A stretch of DNA of 64,000 bases from JAGPUQ01 sp050250395 (GCA_050250395.1 JBFWOQ010000008.1:1-64000); one strand, 5' to 3'. Positions 32,666 through 42,725 are shown, counted from the first letter of the stretch. Notes: generated by a model not told the origin, from the letters alone. Program-made: numbers and translations.

Positions 32666-34309
32666 ATGACCACGGACCGCACCGCGGACAACAGCAGCCA
32701 AGCCATGGGCTCGGTGCGGGTGTACGCCTTCTATCGGGCGACGTTCTCCCTGCTGTTTCTGGCGATCCTGCTCGGCGGCACCTCGCGCGGCCTGCTTGCC
32801 GCGACCCAACCACTGATCCAGTCCGGCACCATCTACGCCTTCATCGCCACTTCCGCCGTATTTCTGGCGCACGCCCTGTGGCGTCGCTTCGCGCTCCGCC
32901 CCAGCGTCCTGTTCATCCATCTGGTGGTGGATGTCGGCTGCATGGCGGCGCTTACCTTTGCCAGCGGCGGCGTCGCGAGCGGGTTCGGCGTCCCACTCCT
33001 GATCACGATCGCCTGCGGCGCCGCCGCCTTTGGCGTGCGTCTGGCGTTGCTGCTCGCCGCCATCGCCAGCCTTGCCGTGCTCGGCCAGGAAATCGCCGTC
33101 GCCCTGACCCGCAACGGCGAACCCGGTCCGGTCGCGGCCGGCCTGCTGGGCATGCTGCTGTTCGCCTCCGCCATCAGCGTGCAGCGCGCCAATAGCCGCC
33201 TGCGCAGCGCCCAGCGGCGCGAAGCAGTACATGCCGACACGGCCGCGCAACTACAACACCTCAATGAATTGATCATCCAGCGGATGCTGACCGGCATTCT
33301 GGTCGTCAATCCGTCCGGTCGCATCGAGCTGATCAACGCCGCGGCCGTAGGTCTGCTCGGCGGCCATCAGCCGCAGCGGCCGCTCGCGCCACGTCAGTTT
33401 CTCGGCGTCTGTCCCGAGCTGATGCGACTCCATCAGCGCTGGAAAGCCTATCCCTGGCTGCAATTGCCGACCTTTGCCTCCGGCGGTACGGAAGTCCAGG
33501 CCAGCTTCGCCTCCCTGGACCGGCGCGACGGCCAGCGCACGCTGATTTTTCTGGAAGACAACCGCGCCAGCGCTCAGCGCGCCCAGCAGCTCAAGCTCGC
33601 CTCCCTGGGTGGGCTCACGGCCGGTATCGCCCATGAAATCCGCAATCCCCTGGGCGCCATCAGTCACGCCGCGCAACTGCTCGGCGAGCGTGGCGCGTCC
33701 GACGCTTCGGTACGGCAGCTCGCGGAAATCATCGTGCGGCATTCCGAGCGCCTGAATCAGATCGTCGAAAACGTGCTCCAGTTGTCCCGCCAGAAACCCG
33801 CCGAACTCGTGCGGTTCGATCTCAAGCGCTGGTTGCAGAAATTCCTCGCCGAATTCACCCAGCGGCCCGGACCGTCCGCCGCCATCGAGGCCGATACCCG
33901 CGGTCCCGCACTGCTCGTCGAGTTCGACCCGTCACAACTCAATCAGGTGCTGATCAACCTGCTCGACAACGCTGTCCGGCACAGCGCGGAGCACAGTGGC
34001 GAGCACTGGGCGGCACTGGAGCTCGGCACCGATGCCGCCAGCGGTCGGCCCTGGCTGGATGTACACGACCGCGGCACGGGTATAGGTGCCATCGAACAGC
34101 AGAGACTGTTCGAACCCTTTTTCACCACCTCGCGCACCGGTACCGGTCTCGGCCTGTATATTTCCCGCGAACTCTGCACAATGAATCGGGCCACGCTCGA
34201 GTATCGACCCCCGCCGCAGATCGGCCTCGCCACCGGGGCCTGCTTCCGGATCGGCTTCGGGCATCCCGATCGCGTGCTCGACCAGCGCCCACGCACCATC
34301 GAGACCTGA
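32666..34309 (+). CDS. pilS: PilS-type sensor histidine kinase
   Basis: 547 residues. Six membrane segments lie in the first ~175 residues, then a PAS-like region and a kinase core. The phosphorylated His323 is in GIAHEIRNPLGAISHAAQLL, the N box is LINLLDNAVRHS and the G boxes are DRGTGIG and TGTGLGLYIS. The six-helix sensor with a cytoplasmic PAS domain is the PilS layout, in which PilS senses pilin level in the membrane and signals to PilR. It is 2 bp from pilR. Orthology is supported by adjacency to pilR and the pilus operon. Confidence 0.9.
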   Translation: MTTDRTADNSSQAMGSVRVYAFYRATFSLLFLAILLGGTSRGLLAATQPLIQSGTIYAFIATSAVFLAHALWRRFALRPSVLFIHLVVDVGCMAALTFASGGVASGFGVPLLITIACGAAAFGVRLALLLAAIASLAVLGQEIAVALTRNGEPGPVAAGLLGMLLFASAISVQRANSRLRSAQRREAVHADTAAQLQHLNELIIQRMLTGILVVNPSGRIELINAAAVGLLGGHQPQRPLAPRQFLGVCPELMRLHQRWKAYPWLQLPTFASGGTEVQASFASLDRRDGQRTLIFLEDNRASAQRAQQLKLASLGGLTAGIAHEIRNPLGAISHAAQLLGERGASDASVRQLAEIIVRHSERLNQIVENVLQLSRQKPAELVRFDLKRWLQKFLAEFTQRPGPSAAIEADTRGPALLVEFDPSQLNQVLINLLDNAVRHSAEHSGEHWAALELGTDAASGRPWLDVHDRGTGIGAIEQQRLFEPFFTTSRTGTGLGLYISRELCTMNRATLEYRPPPQIGLATGACFRIGFGHPDRVLDQRPRTIET

Positions 34310-34311
34310 TC

Positions 34312-35703
34312 ATGCTCAAGGCACTTGTCGTCGACGACGAACCCGATATCCGCGAACTGCTCACCCTGACGCTGCGCCAGCTCGGCCTCGACGTCACCAC
34401 CGCCGCGACCCTGAACGAAGCCTTCGGCGCGCTGAAAGCCGAGTCCTTCGCGGTCTGCATCACCGATATGCGCCTGCCCGACGGCGACGGTCTCAACCTG
34501 ATCGACCACATCCAGCTCAAATACCCGGAACTGCCGGTGGCCATGATCACCGCCTACGGCAATACCGATCTGGCGGTACAGGCATTGCAGCGTGGGGCCT
34601 TCGATTTCGTCTCCAAACCCATTCAACTGCAACGCTTGCGGACCCTGGTGCAGACCGCCCTCAAGCTCGCGAGCCCGCTCGCCGCCAGCGAGCCCCCGGG
34701 CTCCGCGCAGGAGTTCATTGGCGATTCGCCGTCCATCCAGAAATTGCGGCGCGAAATCGCCCGCGTCGCCCGCAGCCAGGCGCCGGTGTGCATTCGCGGC
34801 CCCTCGGGCAGCGGCAAGGAAATCGTCGCCCGCTCCATCCACCGTCAGAGTCCGCGCGCCGACCGGCCTTTCGTGCCGGTGAACTGCGGCGCGATTCCCG
34901 CGGAACTGATGGAGAGCGAATTCTTCGGCCATATCAAGGGCAGCTTCACCGGCGCTCACCAGGACAAGCGCGGCCTGTTCGAGATGGCCGAGGGCGGCAC
35001 CCTGTTTCTCGACGAGATCGCCGAGCTGCCGCTGCCGATGCAGGTCAAGCTGCTGCGCGCCATTCAGGAAAAGGCCATTCGCCGGGTCGGCGAAGGCAGC
35101 GAGCTCAATGTCGATGTCCGTATCCTCAGCGCCACCCACCGCGATCTGGAACAGGACCTGAGCGACGGCCGCTTTCGGCAGGACCTCTACTACCGCATCA
35201 ACGTCATCGAAATCGTGGTGCCGGCGCTGCGCGATCACCCCCAGGACATCCCCGCGCTCGCCAGTTATTTCCTCGACCGCCTGGGCGACGAAACCGGCAT
35301 GGAAGCGCCGCTGCTGAGCCCGGCCGCGCTCGCCGAGCTCCAGCGATACAGCTTTCCCGGCAATGTGCGGGAACTGGAAAACATTCTGGAACGGGCGTCT
35401 ACCCTGTGCGAACACCGCCGCATCGAACCCGGGGATCTGCGCCTGTCGGCGGACCCGATGGCGGCGCCGAACGCGCCCGGCGATACGCGGCCCCGGCAGT
35501 CGCCCGCGCCCCACGACAGCCTGCCGAGCGAAGCCGACATCCTGGCGGCCGGCGATCTGGAAACCTATCTGGAAAATATCGAGCGCGCGGTGCTGGAACG
35601 CACCCTGCTCGCCGCGCGCTGGAACAAGACCCTGGCCGCCGAGCGGCTCGGGCTCAGCTTTCGCCAGATCCGCTACAAGCTGAAGAAGCTGGGCATCGAT
35701 TGA
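34312..35703 (+). CDS. pilR: PilR-type sigma54 response regulator
   Basis: 463 residues. The receiver domain has Asp52 in CITDMRLPDG. The AAA+ domain has Walker A GPSGSGKE (163-170), the sigma54-contact loop GSFTGA (210-215) and Walker B LFLDEI (231-236). A Fis-type helix-turn-helix (NKTLAAERLGLSFRQIRYKL) ends the protein. Ser in place of Ala in the GAFTGA loop occurs in PilR proteins as I recall them, so it is not a defect. It should activate sigma54-dependent pilin transcription in response to PilS. The major pilin gene pilA is not in this window. Confidence 0.92.
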   Translation: MLKALVVDDEPDIRELLTLTLRQLGLDVTTAATLNEAFGALKAESFAVCITDMRLPDGDGLNLIDHIQLKYPELPVAMITAYGNTDLAVQALQRGAFDFVSKPIQLQRLRTLVQTALKLASPLAASEPPGSAQEFIGDSPSIQKLRREIARVARSQAPVCIRGPSGSGKEIVARSIHRQSPRADRPFVPVNCGAIPAELMESEFFGHIKGSFTGAHQDKRGLFEMAEGGTLFLDEIAELPLPMQVKLLRAIQEKAIRRVGEGSELNVDVRILSATHRDLEQDLSDGRFRQDLYYRINVIEIVVPALRDHPQDIPALASYFLDRLGDETGMEAPLLSPAALAELQRYSFPGNVRELENILERASTLCEHRRIEPGDLRLSADPMAAPNAPGDTRPRQSPAPHDSLPSEADILAAGDLETYLENIERAVLERTLLAARWNKTLAAERLGLSFRQIRYKLKKLGID

Positions 35704-35829
35704 AATCCGCGCGGCCGGTATCACATCAACCCGTGCGCCGCGGTCTCCGGATGGTTATGGCCAGGTCATGGCGCCGCGCGCCGATCCGCCCGGACCGGTC
35801 AGCGCGGCATTCCCGCCAGCTTCACCCCT

Positions 35830-36252
35830 CTACCAGCAGTCTGCGGGTGTCCGCACTCCCAGATGCGACAGCGTCATGGTGGCGCAATCGCTGTCCTTCG
35901 CCTGGGGCCCGGTAGCCACGGCCCGCAGCGTATAGGCGGTCGCCGAGGGAGCCACCGAGAACGAGATCGTGTAGTAGGCCTCGGTGGAGGTCGTGGTGGG
36001 CCAGACATCGGTGGCGGCGGCGGTGCCCAGGGTGGCCCCCGCGTAGGTGTTGTTTTCCGTGAAACGACGCTCCAGATTCTGCGCCACCTGCAGCAAGGTG
36101 GCGCGCGCATCCGAGCGGTTACTGCGTCGCACCGAGTCGGTATAGTTCGGGTAGGCGGCCGCCACCAGAATCGCCACGATGGTTACCACCACCATCAGCT
36201 CGATCAGGGAAAACCCGGCCTGCCGCGACGGGATACGCATCGCTCTCATCAT
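35830..36252 (-). CDS. pilE: type IV pilin-like protein PilE
   Basis: 140 residues. The short basic leader and AGFSLIELMVVVTIVAILVA form a type III signal, cleaved after Gly with Glu5 of the mature chain. A C-terminal pair of cysteines (SDCATMTLSH ... TPADCW) makes the usual D-loop. It ends the operon fimU-pilV-pilW-pilX-pilY1-pilE, the place of the minor pilin PilE in Pseudomonas. The start could be either of two adjacent ATG codons or one 12 bp in. A minor rather than major pilin is preferred because of context. Confidence 0.85.
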   Translation of the reverse strand: MMRAMRIPSRQAGFSLIELMVVVTIVAILVAAAYPNYTDSVRRSNRSDARATLLQVAQNLERRFTENNTYAGATLGTAAATDVWPTTTSTEAYYTISFSVAPSATAYTLRAVATGPQAKDSDCATMTLSHLGVRTPADCW

Positions 36253-36287
36253 CGCACCCCGCCCGTCAGCCCATCACCACGGCCATG

Positions 36288-36605
36288 TCAGTCGACCTGC
36301 AATTGGAGCACGCGGATCTCGGGGACACTGCCGGGACCGGTGGGGCGGATTTCGTAGCTGACCGAAACCCCGGGTTCCAGATCGGTGGCCGAGATGCGTT
36401 CCCCGCCGTAACCCAGCAGCTTGGTAGCCGGGCCGACATGCGCCTGACGGCCTTCGACCACCAGAGTCCCGGTAGCCCGGTCATAGGCCTGGACCCTGCC
36501 GCCGTGGCGGCCGTCACCCGCCACGGCAGGTGCCGCCACCAGGCTGAGGACCAGCGCCAGCGCCCATGGCAAGCGGCGGTGGACCGGCGTGTGCGGCTTC
36601 ATCAT
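36288..36605 (-). CDS. small secreted protein in the PilY2 position
   Basis: 105 residues with a clear signal peptide (ALALVLSLVAAPAVAG). A small beta-rich domain follows (GRVQAYDRATGTLVVEGRQA ... VSYEIRPTGPG), which resembles short OB-like domains. It lies between pilY1 and pilE, exactly where Pseudomonas has pilY2, whose product is a similarly short secreted protein. Sequence similarity to PilY2 is not asserted; the positional match is the evidence. It may help assemble PilY1 or the pilus tip. Confidence 0.65.
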   Translation of the reverse strand: MMKPHTPVHRRLPWALALVLSLVAAPAVAGDGRHGGRVQAYDRATGTLVVEGRQAHVGPATKLLGYGGERISATDLEPGVSVSYEIRPTGPGSVPEIRVLQLQVD

Positions 36606-36645
36606 GTCTTCGTCTCCATGTCTTCGTCTCCTCTGCTTGGCCGGG

Positions 36646-39600
36646 CTACTGCAACTGGCGCCAGGACTGGCGGCCGCTGCCGGTATTGCCGGGTTCCACG
36701 GTCACCTCGATCACGCCGGTGGTACCGCTGGTGTACTTGTACTCCAACTCGCCGGCGCCAACGATACCCGGTGTCTTGATGACCCCTTCGTTCGACTTCT
36801 TGCCGCTCACCGGTACCAGGATCGTCTCGCCGGCGACGGTGATCTCGACATAGTCGGCCGCAGTAAATTGCTGGTCGTCATTGAGATCGAAGGGCGAGAA
36901 CGGCAACCGCGACCCGGTGACCGAATCCATCTCCATGAGCCAACTGGTGCCGCCGAGCACGCAGGCGCTGTCGTTGGGGATCACCGTGGTGAAGATTATC
37001 CGCTGATCGCGCACGATAGGGCGACTGACCTGTCGTTCGCCAACCGTCGGCAAGTCGAGAAACCAGCCCTTTTGCGCCGGGGAAGGGGACAGCAAAGTGG
37101 TGACGCGCACATCGACCGGGTTGGCCGTTCCGGCGGAAGGATTATCGGGATCGCTGGCGGGGATTTCCGCGATCACGCTCTGCTGCAGCAAGGCGCTGCG
37201 CGAACCGGTGACTGCCGCACCGTCGTCGTAGACGCCATAGAAGGTCTGCGTCTGCTGGGGCGGGGTTGCCCGGCGGTCCACTTCCTCGAAGTACTTGCCG
37301 GTGCCGAACAGGACCACCACCCCGGAGACCGGGTGCCTGGTGACCTCCGGCCGCGCGGTGATGGGTTGCGGGGTGCCCACCGGATCCGTGGCCACAAACA
37401 GCGGCGTGCCCCCAAAGGCCACCGCCCAGGAGGCGGCACTGCCGCCGCTCACATCGAATTTCCACAGGTTGCCGCGCATGTCGCCGGCATAGATGGCGTC
37501 GGTGATGCGGTCGTCGTCCACGTCGACGGGGATCGGCGAGGACAGCCCGTTCGGGAGGCTGGCACTGCCCACTCCGGTGTCGATCTTGGCCATCACTGAA
37601 CCGTCTTCCAGATCGAGGATGAACAGCACGGCGCGATGATTGGTGCTGTTGTAGCCATTGCCCACTACCGCCGCCCACTTGCCGTTGGCCATGCGCACCA
37701 CGCTCGGCTGGCCGTAGGTGTAGCCGAGGTCCGCGTCATCGGTCACGTTGACGTTCGTATCGCCCGTCACGGCCATATCCCACAGCACCTTGCCGGGGCC
37801 GAAGCTCGCGGGGTCGGTGACATCGAGCGCGAACACGCCGCGCCCGCCGGCGCCCAGCGAGCCCACCAGCACCGTGTGCCAGGCGTCGCCGCTGCCGGTA
37901 TCCATATAGGCATCGCCGAATCCGGCCGTGCCATCGACAAAGAATCTGTGGCTGTAATCGGGATTGGAGAGCAGCTTGAGGTTCGGATACACCGCGAGTG
38001 GGATGTACGCGAAGCGCTCCACGCCGGCACCGGAACCGGTCTTGTTGGCCTGAAAGCCGTGCAGCATACCGTCGTTGGCGCCCACATAGACCATGGGCTG
38101 GCGGCTGGTGTAGGCCGCCGAGGCGCGGAAGCTCAGGTAGCTGGAGCCCTCACTGCCCGGCAGCAACTGATAGCCGAAGTCCTGCTGGCCGACGAACTGG
38201 GGATCGGAGTTGACGATATCGCCCAACAGCACCGAGCGGTCGCGGAAGTCGCCGCCGTTCTGCTCCTCCAGGCTTTGATCGCCGCGCAGGTAGCCGAGCA
38301 CCAGATCGCCCTGCCCGGTAATGCCCGGATTGCAAAGCGAGCAATTCAGCCGGCACTTCTTGCCGGATTTACCTCCCCCGCTGGTGCACCATAAAGGGTT
38401 GCAGGTCGCGCAGTACAGCGGATCGCTCACCAGCTTCAGCGCGTTTTGCTGTCCACTGCTGAGATTGGCCCATGCCGCCGTAACGCCGGCGCGCGTGCTG
38501 GAATTCTGCGTGACGATGGTTCGCGAGCCGAAGGCCGGAATGCGCGACGCCGCATTCCATATCTCGCTGCCCACCATGCCGCCGGAGATGACGTCGATGG
38601 CCTTGAGGTCGCCGCTCCAGTCCGCGCCATTGAAGCGCGCCTGATAGATCAACAGGTCATTGGTATCGAACCGGGTAGAGTTGAGCGCGACCGACGCCGC
38701 GGCGCTGGCCTTGGTCTGGATATCGAGCACCGCCTCCTGCAGCGCGGCCGTCAGTTCCGCGGCGTTCTTGGCGACGAAGAACTGGCCGTTGCCGTAATCG
38801 GCAGCGTCCTGCAGCATCTGGTTGGCGGTGGCGAAACCCACGGTGTAGGTCAGGATGTTCTGCTGGCGGAAGTCGGGCTCGTCCGGGTCGGGCGGCGGAT
38901 CGCTCAGGCTGCCCCAGGGCTCGCCTTCGGCGTCCGTTCCGGTCGAAAAGATATCCAGATCGAAGCCGAACTTGGCGATGTCGTCGAGGTAGAGGCTCCA
39001 TCCCTCGCTGCCCTCGCCGAAGCCCGACTCCGGCTGAAAGCCGTCGGAATACTGGGGAAAAATCGGGTAAGTCGATTGGCTGGTGGCCGGCGCCAGATTG
39101 TCCCAGTCGGGCAGCGAACGGGTGCCATCCGCGACATCCGCCGGATCATTGCTCGGGAAGGTGGTGTCCCGGGTCGGGTAGCCGTCGGTGATGGCGATGA
39201 TGTAGTTGTCCTGGCAGCGGTACTGCACCGGGCTGGTGTAGCTGGTGCCGCTGTGATAGTAACTCGACAGGCCGCGGAAATAGCGGGTCAGCTCGTAATG
39301 GGCCTCGGCCAGCGGGGTGTTCGAGTCAGCGCTCATGCCGCCGATGTCGCTGGTCAGATTGCCCAGATGCGACGCGGAGGAGTCGTCGCAGACCTCCAGG
39401 ACCGTGCCGCCGTGACCATAGCTATAACCGGACGGTCCGTAGAATTCACTGACTCCGAACCGTACCCCGGTGACGGTATTGACCAGATCCGTGGCCACCT
39501 GCCTGGCGACCTGCATCCGGGTCTCGTTGGGGATGGGCGGCAGCGCATTGCTGCCCGTGGTGAAGGTCTGGAACAGATAGTTGAGATAGTTGCCGGTGTA

Positions 39601-39999
39601 GCGGGTGTCGCCACCCTCCGCCGGATTGGGCAGGCACAGGGTTTTGCCGCTTTGCACTACACGCCGGCCGGCCCCGCTCGCGCAGCTTTCATCGTTGTCG
39701 ATACTGACGATGTGGTAATTGCCGTTGCTGGGATTGAAACCCCAGTCCGGATATACCACCGCGGGATCGAAGTCTTCGTCCCAGATGATGTTGTCCATGC
39801 TGCCCGAGGTATCGACCAGCAGCATCACATTGGGCGTCACCGTGCCCGAGGAGAACATGGGCAACTGATAGGTATCGAACGCCGCCCGCCCGGGCGTCGC
39901 GAACGCCGCCAGCGCGAACCCCAGGATGGCGAGCGCCCGCGACGGCGCATGGTTCCACCATTTGCCCGATTGGCCCAGGGCCTTCCGCTCAATGGCCAT
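36646..39999 (-). CDS. pilY1: PilY1 pilus tip adhesin
   Basis: 1117 residues from the ATG at 39999, eight bases after GGAGG; an ATG at 40005 is too close to that site. A signal peptide is followed by a von Willebrand A-like domain with the MIDAS motif LLVDTSGSMD. The C-terminal half is the PilY1 beta-propeller with a calcium-binding loop DVDDDRITDAIYAGD. Cysteine pairs occur in a mid-region (CATCNPLWC ... CRLNCSLCNPG). It caps the pilus tip, acts in adhesion and surface sensing, and counters retraction in Pseudomonas. Its place between pilX and pilE matches that system. Confidence 0.92.
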   Translation of the reverse strand: MAIERKALGQSGKWWNHAPSRALAILGFALAAFATPGRAAFDTYQLPMFSSGTVTPNVMLLVDTSGSMDNIIWDEDFDPAVVYPDWGFNPSNGNYHIVSIDNDESCASGAGRRVVQSGKTLCLPNPAEGGDTRYTGNYLNYLFQTFTTGSNALPPIPNETRMQVARQVATDLVNTVTGVRFGVSEFYGPSGYSYGHGGTVLEVCDDSSASHLGNLTSDIGGMSADSNTPLAEAHYELTRYFRGLSSYYHSGTSYTSPVQYRCQDNYIIAITDGYPTRDTTFPSNDPADVADGTRSLPDWDNLAPATSQSTYPIFPQYSDGFQPESGFGEGSEGWSLYLDDIAKFGFDLDIFSTGTDAEGEPWGSLSDPPPDPDEPDFRQQNILTYTVGFATANQMLQDAADYGNGQFFVAKNAAELTAALQEAVLDIQTKASAAASVALNSTRFDTNDLLIYQARFNGADWSGDLKAIDVISGGMVGSEIWNAASRIPAFGSRTIVTQNSSTRAGVTAAWANLSSGQQNALKLVSDPLYCATCNPLWCTSGGGKSGKKCRLNCSLCNPGITGQGDLVLGYLRGDQSLEEQNGGDFRDRSVLLGDIVNSDPQFVGQQDFGYQLLPGSEGSSYLSFRASAAYTSRQPMVYVGANDGMLHGFQANKTGSGAGVERFAYIPLAVYPNLKLLSNPDYSHRFFVDGTAGFGDAYMDTGSGDAWHTVLVGSLGAGGRGVFALDVTDPASFGPGKVLWDMAVTGDTNVNVTDDADLGYTYGQPSVVRMANGKWAAVVGNGYNSTNHRAVLFILDLEDGSVMAKIDTGVGSASLPNGLSSPIPVDVDDDRITDAIYAGDMRGNLWKFDVSGGSAASWAVAFGGTPLFVATDPVGTPQPITARPEVTRHPVSGVVVLFGTGKYFEEVDRRATPPQQTQTFYGVYDDGAAVTGSRSALLQQSVIAEIPASDPDNPSAGTANPVDVRVTTLLSPSPAQKGWFLDLPTVGERQVSRPIVRDQRIIFTTVIPNDSACVLGGTSWLMEMDSVTGSRLPFSPFDLNDDQQFTAADYVEITVAGETILVPVSGKKSNEGVIKTPGIVGAGELEYKYTSGTTGVIEVTVEPGNTGSGRQSWRQLQ

Positions 40000-40001
40000 G
40001 G

Positions 40002-40541
40002 TCATTCCCTCCGATAGATGGATTGCAGTAGTACCACGTTGTTGAGGTTGCCACCCACGGCGCGGGCGGTGATCCGGTAATACACGGTTTCCGGCTGTGG
40101 CTGCCCCGACGCCAGGCTGCCGCCGCTGCCCGGCGTGCGGGCGAGTTCCTCGATGATGTACACGGGCTGGGCGGCAACCTCGCCGAGGGTGCCGCCATAG
40201 GCGATGCCGTTGCTGCCCCAATCGCTCGCGCTCCAGCCGTCCCAGACAGAGGGTGCGCTCGGCAGCGGCGCCAGGTAGAGGCCACCACTGCCACTGAACG
40301 CCGGCAGCGCCGCCTGCTGAAGGAAACGTTCGCCTTCGCGCAGCGCGGCCTCGCCGGCCTGGAATGCGAGCTGCCGGTTGTGGGTGGCCGCCACCATCCG
40401 CTCCTGCAGGATATTGACCCGGGCCGCGCCGACCCCGGCCAGGGTCAGTACCACCAGCAGGATCAGCGCCAGCGGCAGCACCAGACCTTGTTGCCGGGAG
40501 CGCGGCGCGGTTGGCATGCGCGGGGGTGCGGCGGCAGTCAT
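40002..40541 (-). CDS. pilX: PilX minor pilin
   Basis: 179 residues. The N-terminal segment RQQGLVLPLALILLVVLTLA is the PilX form of the pilin signal, followed by LTLAGVGAARVNILQERMVAATHNRQLAFQ and an EAALREGE block, typical of PilX_N proteins. It overlaps pilW by one base and pilY1 by a few, so the operon is tightly coupled. It is part of the minor pilin complex that primes assembly and carries PilY1. Confidence 0.88.
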   Translation of the reverse strand: MTAAAPPRMPTAPRSRQQGLVLPLALILLVVLTLAGVGAARVNILQERMVAATHNRQLAFQAGEAALREGERFLQQAALPAFSGSGGLYLAPLPSAPSVWDGWSASDWGSNGIAYGGTLGEVAAQPVYIIEELARTPGSGGSLASGQPQPETVYYRITARAVGGNLNNVVLLQSIYRRE

Positions 40542-41674
40542 CAGCCCACCCGATTGCGCAGCGCGATGGTGGTGGTGAATACCCGGCGGTGGCGGCGGGC
40601 GTCGGCGGCGGGCGGGGTGACATCGGTGCCCAGCAGGTTGTAGACCGCGGTATCGTTTTCCTGGCGGCCACTCTCCACGGTGCGCAGCAGCAGACCGACG
40701 CGCGCGGCCACGACGGCGGTCCAGTCGACAACCGCGACCGAGGTGCGATAGACATCGGCGAGGCTATCGCCGTCGAGATCCTCGCCGTAGAGCACCTGCA
40801 TGTTCTCGATACCCTCGACCAGTTCCAGGGTCTCTACGCCGTCGGCGCCGGCGGCGTGATGGGTGCGGCGGAACAGGGCCGGCTCGCCGCTCGGCCCGCG
40901 GCCGACAAAAAACACCGCCACGGTGAAGGTGTAGACCTCCATATCCGTGCCATAGGCGTGGCTGAGGTTCGCGGATGCGGCGACATTGCCCGGGCTGCCG
41001 CCGCTGTCGCTGCGGGACAGTTGGGTGGCATTGTCGGCGGCGCGATTCTGGAAGAGATCGCCGCCCAGACAATCGGAGATCAGCACCAGCGAGTCCTGGT
41101 CGATGCCATTGGCACCGGTGAGGGCGATGGTGACGGCATTGGCGGCAACAGTGCCGCTGGCCCCGACCTGGAGCACCCGGTCGGCATACTTGACCACCAG
41201 CACGTCGGTGCCCGGCACCACCAGGTCCTGCAGGTCGTCGACCAGATCGTTGCCGCCGGCGTCGCTCCACTCGTTCAGGGCGGCGCCGGCCGGGTCCAGC
41301 GTGGCGATGGCGTAGGCGTCGCCGTCGCCGGTGTTGGCGTACTCCCAGCCCGAGAAGATCCGGGTGACGTCGTAGATTCCGGATTCATAGGCCGCGTCGG
41401 TGGTATCGAGCAGGCTGTTGATGTTGCGCGAACAACCGCTGAAGCCGGCCATGCGGCCGGCAAAACCGAGCCGCTCGATAGCGAAACGTGCATTCTCCTG
41501 GAGCCGGGCGAGGTATTCGTCCGAGCGATAGGTGGCCAGGGTTCCGGCCACCATCCGGACCACGATGGCGATGAGGATCGAGCCCACCACCACGGCGACC
41601 ATCAACTCGATCAGCGAGAAGCCCCGCTGCCGGCCCCGGCAGTGGGGCGCGCGGCCGCGATCATGTCGCTCCAT
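40541..41674 (-). CDS. pilW: PilW minor pilin
   Basis: About 377 residues; either an ATG at 41674 or a GTG one codon earlier could start it. The signal RQRGFSLIELMVAVVVGSIL is a standard prepilin motif, followed by the long ARLQENARFAIERLGFAGRMAG helix of PilW. Length is usual for PilW, the largest minor pilin. It starts directly after the pilV stop. Confidence 0.9.
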   Translation of the reverse strand: MERHDRGRAPHCRGRQRGFSLIELMVAVVVGSILIAIVVRMVAGTLATYRSDEYLARLQENARFAIERLGFAGRMAGFSGCSRNINSLLDTTDAAYESGIYDVTRIFSGWEYANTGDGDAYAIATLDPAGAALNEWSDAGGNDLVDDLQDLVVPGTDVLVVKYADRVLQVGASGTVAANAVTIALTGANGIDQDSLVLISDCLGGDLFQNRAADNATQLSRSDSGGSPGNVAASANLSHAYGTDMEVYTFTVAVFFVGRGPSGEPALFRRTHHAAGADGVETLELVEGIENMQVLYGEDLDGDSLADVYRTSVAVVDWTAVVAARVGLLLRTVESGRQENDTAVYNLLGTDVTPPAADARRHRRVFTTTIALRNRVG

Positions 41675-41677
41675 CAC

Positions 41678-42145
41678 CTACAGCTCCGTATCGGCGACGA
41701 ACTGCATGGGAGGATCCTCACCGCGGGAGTCGTCCCACTGCACGGTGACGGTGAACCGGGTCACTCCGGACGCCACCGCCCGCGCGATGGCGCCGTCTCC
41801 CTGGGGCAATTGGCCGGCGGCGTCCGCCTTCCACTGCTGGAGATCGGTGGCCGCCACCGTGGTGCCGGCTGGCGCCGCGTCACCGATATCGATGTCATAG
41901 TCGCCATTGAGGGCAGCATCGCGATTGGCGCGCATGCGGTCGACGATGTCGTAGGCGAGCGTCGTCGCCTGGGAGCGCAGTTGAGCGCCGTGGTTGGTGG
42001 CCAGATTGGCGATCTCCAGTCGCGCCAGGCCCAGCAGCCCGATGGCAAACACCAGTGCCGCGATCAGCACCTCGATCAGCCCCACCCCGGCCTGAGCGGC
42101 CCTGGACGCCACCGGGCGATGTCCGCGGTCAGGGACAGACGACAT
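41678..42145 (-). CDS. pilV: PilV minor pilin
   Basis: 155 residues from the ATG at 42145, with GAGG nine bases upstream, overlapping fimU by 17 bp. The prepilin segment QAGVGLIEVLIAALVFAIGL and the following LARLEIANLATNHGAQLRSQ match PilV. The leader is long (about 20 residues) for the family. Confidence 0.88.
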   Translation of the reverse strand: MSSVPDRGHRPVASRAAQAGVGLIEVLIAALVFAIGLLGLARLEIANLATNHGAQLRSQATTLAYDIVDRMRANRDAALNGDYDIDIGDAAPAGTTVAATDLQQWKADAAGQLPQGDGAIARAVASGVTRFTVTVQWDDSRGEDPPMQFVADTEL

Positions 42146-42725
42146 CGCTGCCGGCCTCGTCCTCGTCGATACCATCGTCGTCGGTATCCCTGCTCAAACG
42201 TACTCTCCCCGCTCGGTTGATCATCAGTGCGCGCGCCTCGGTCACGCCGCGGCGATCGCAGTAAGTGATGCTGCCAAAAGTATTGACGCTGCCGTCGGCG
42301 CGATAAGTGATGAAATTCGCATAGTTGACGACTGGAGCCAGTACATGCGCGGGCTGTGATTCCTGTCGCACTTTCAGGATGGTTTCGCCGCCATCCACGA
42401 CCGGGGGGTTGTCGTTATCGTCATTGACGAACACCAGCCAGCCGGTTTCCCAGGTGCCGCTGCCGCAGGTGGCCGCGTCGGAGCTGCGGCACACCACCAC
42501 CGGCAGTCCGCGACCCTGCGCCTCGGCCCGCGCCAGGTTGAGGGCCGCGGTGAGCTCGCTCAATACGGCCGAACGGTCGGCGTCGAGCAGCAGCCGGGTC
42601 ATGGCGGGTAACGCTGAAGCCACCAGCACCGCCAGCACCACTACGGCCACTACCAGTTCGATGATGGTGAGCCCGGTGCTGCGCGCACGCCCTGCGCCTC
42701 GTCTTCGAATGCTTTTTGTGTCCAT
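42129..42725 (-). CDS. fimU: FimT/FimU (GspH-like) minor pilin
   Basis: 198 residues. The prepilin motif is STGLTIIELVVAVVVLAVLV, with Leu in place of the usual Phe after Gly, and AEAQGRGLPVVVCRSSD is the conserved GspH/FimT stretch. The C-terminus ends in an acidic DTDDDGIDEDEAGSD run, possibly calcium-binding. It is the first gene of the minor pilin operon. FimU and FimT are alike, and the choice of FimU follows from operon position. Confidence 0.8.
   Translation of the reverse strand: MDTKSIRRRGAGRARSTGLTIIELVVAVVVLAVLVASALPAMTRLLLDADRSAVLSELTAALNLARAEAQGRGLPVVVCRSSDAATCGSGTWETGWLVFVNDDNDNPPVVDGGETILKVRQESQPAHVLAPVVNYANFITYRADGSVNTFGSITYCDRRGVTEARALMINRAGRVRLSRDTDDDGIDEDEAGSDVVCP

Noticed and set aside
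36646..40755. A single 1369-codon gene covering pilY1 and upstream sequence
   Set aside because: The first ~250 codons lie in the wrong frame of pilX and are compositionally odd. A good ribosome-binding site and signal peptide mark the true start at 39999.
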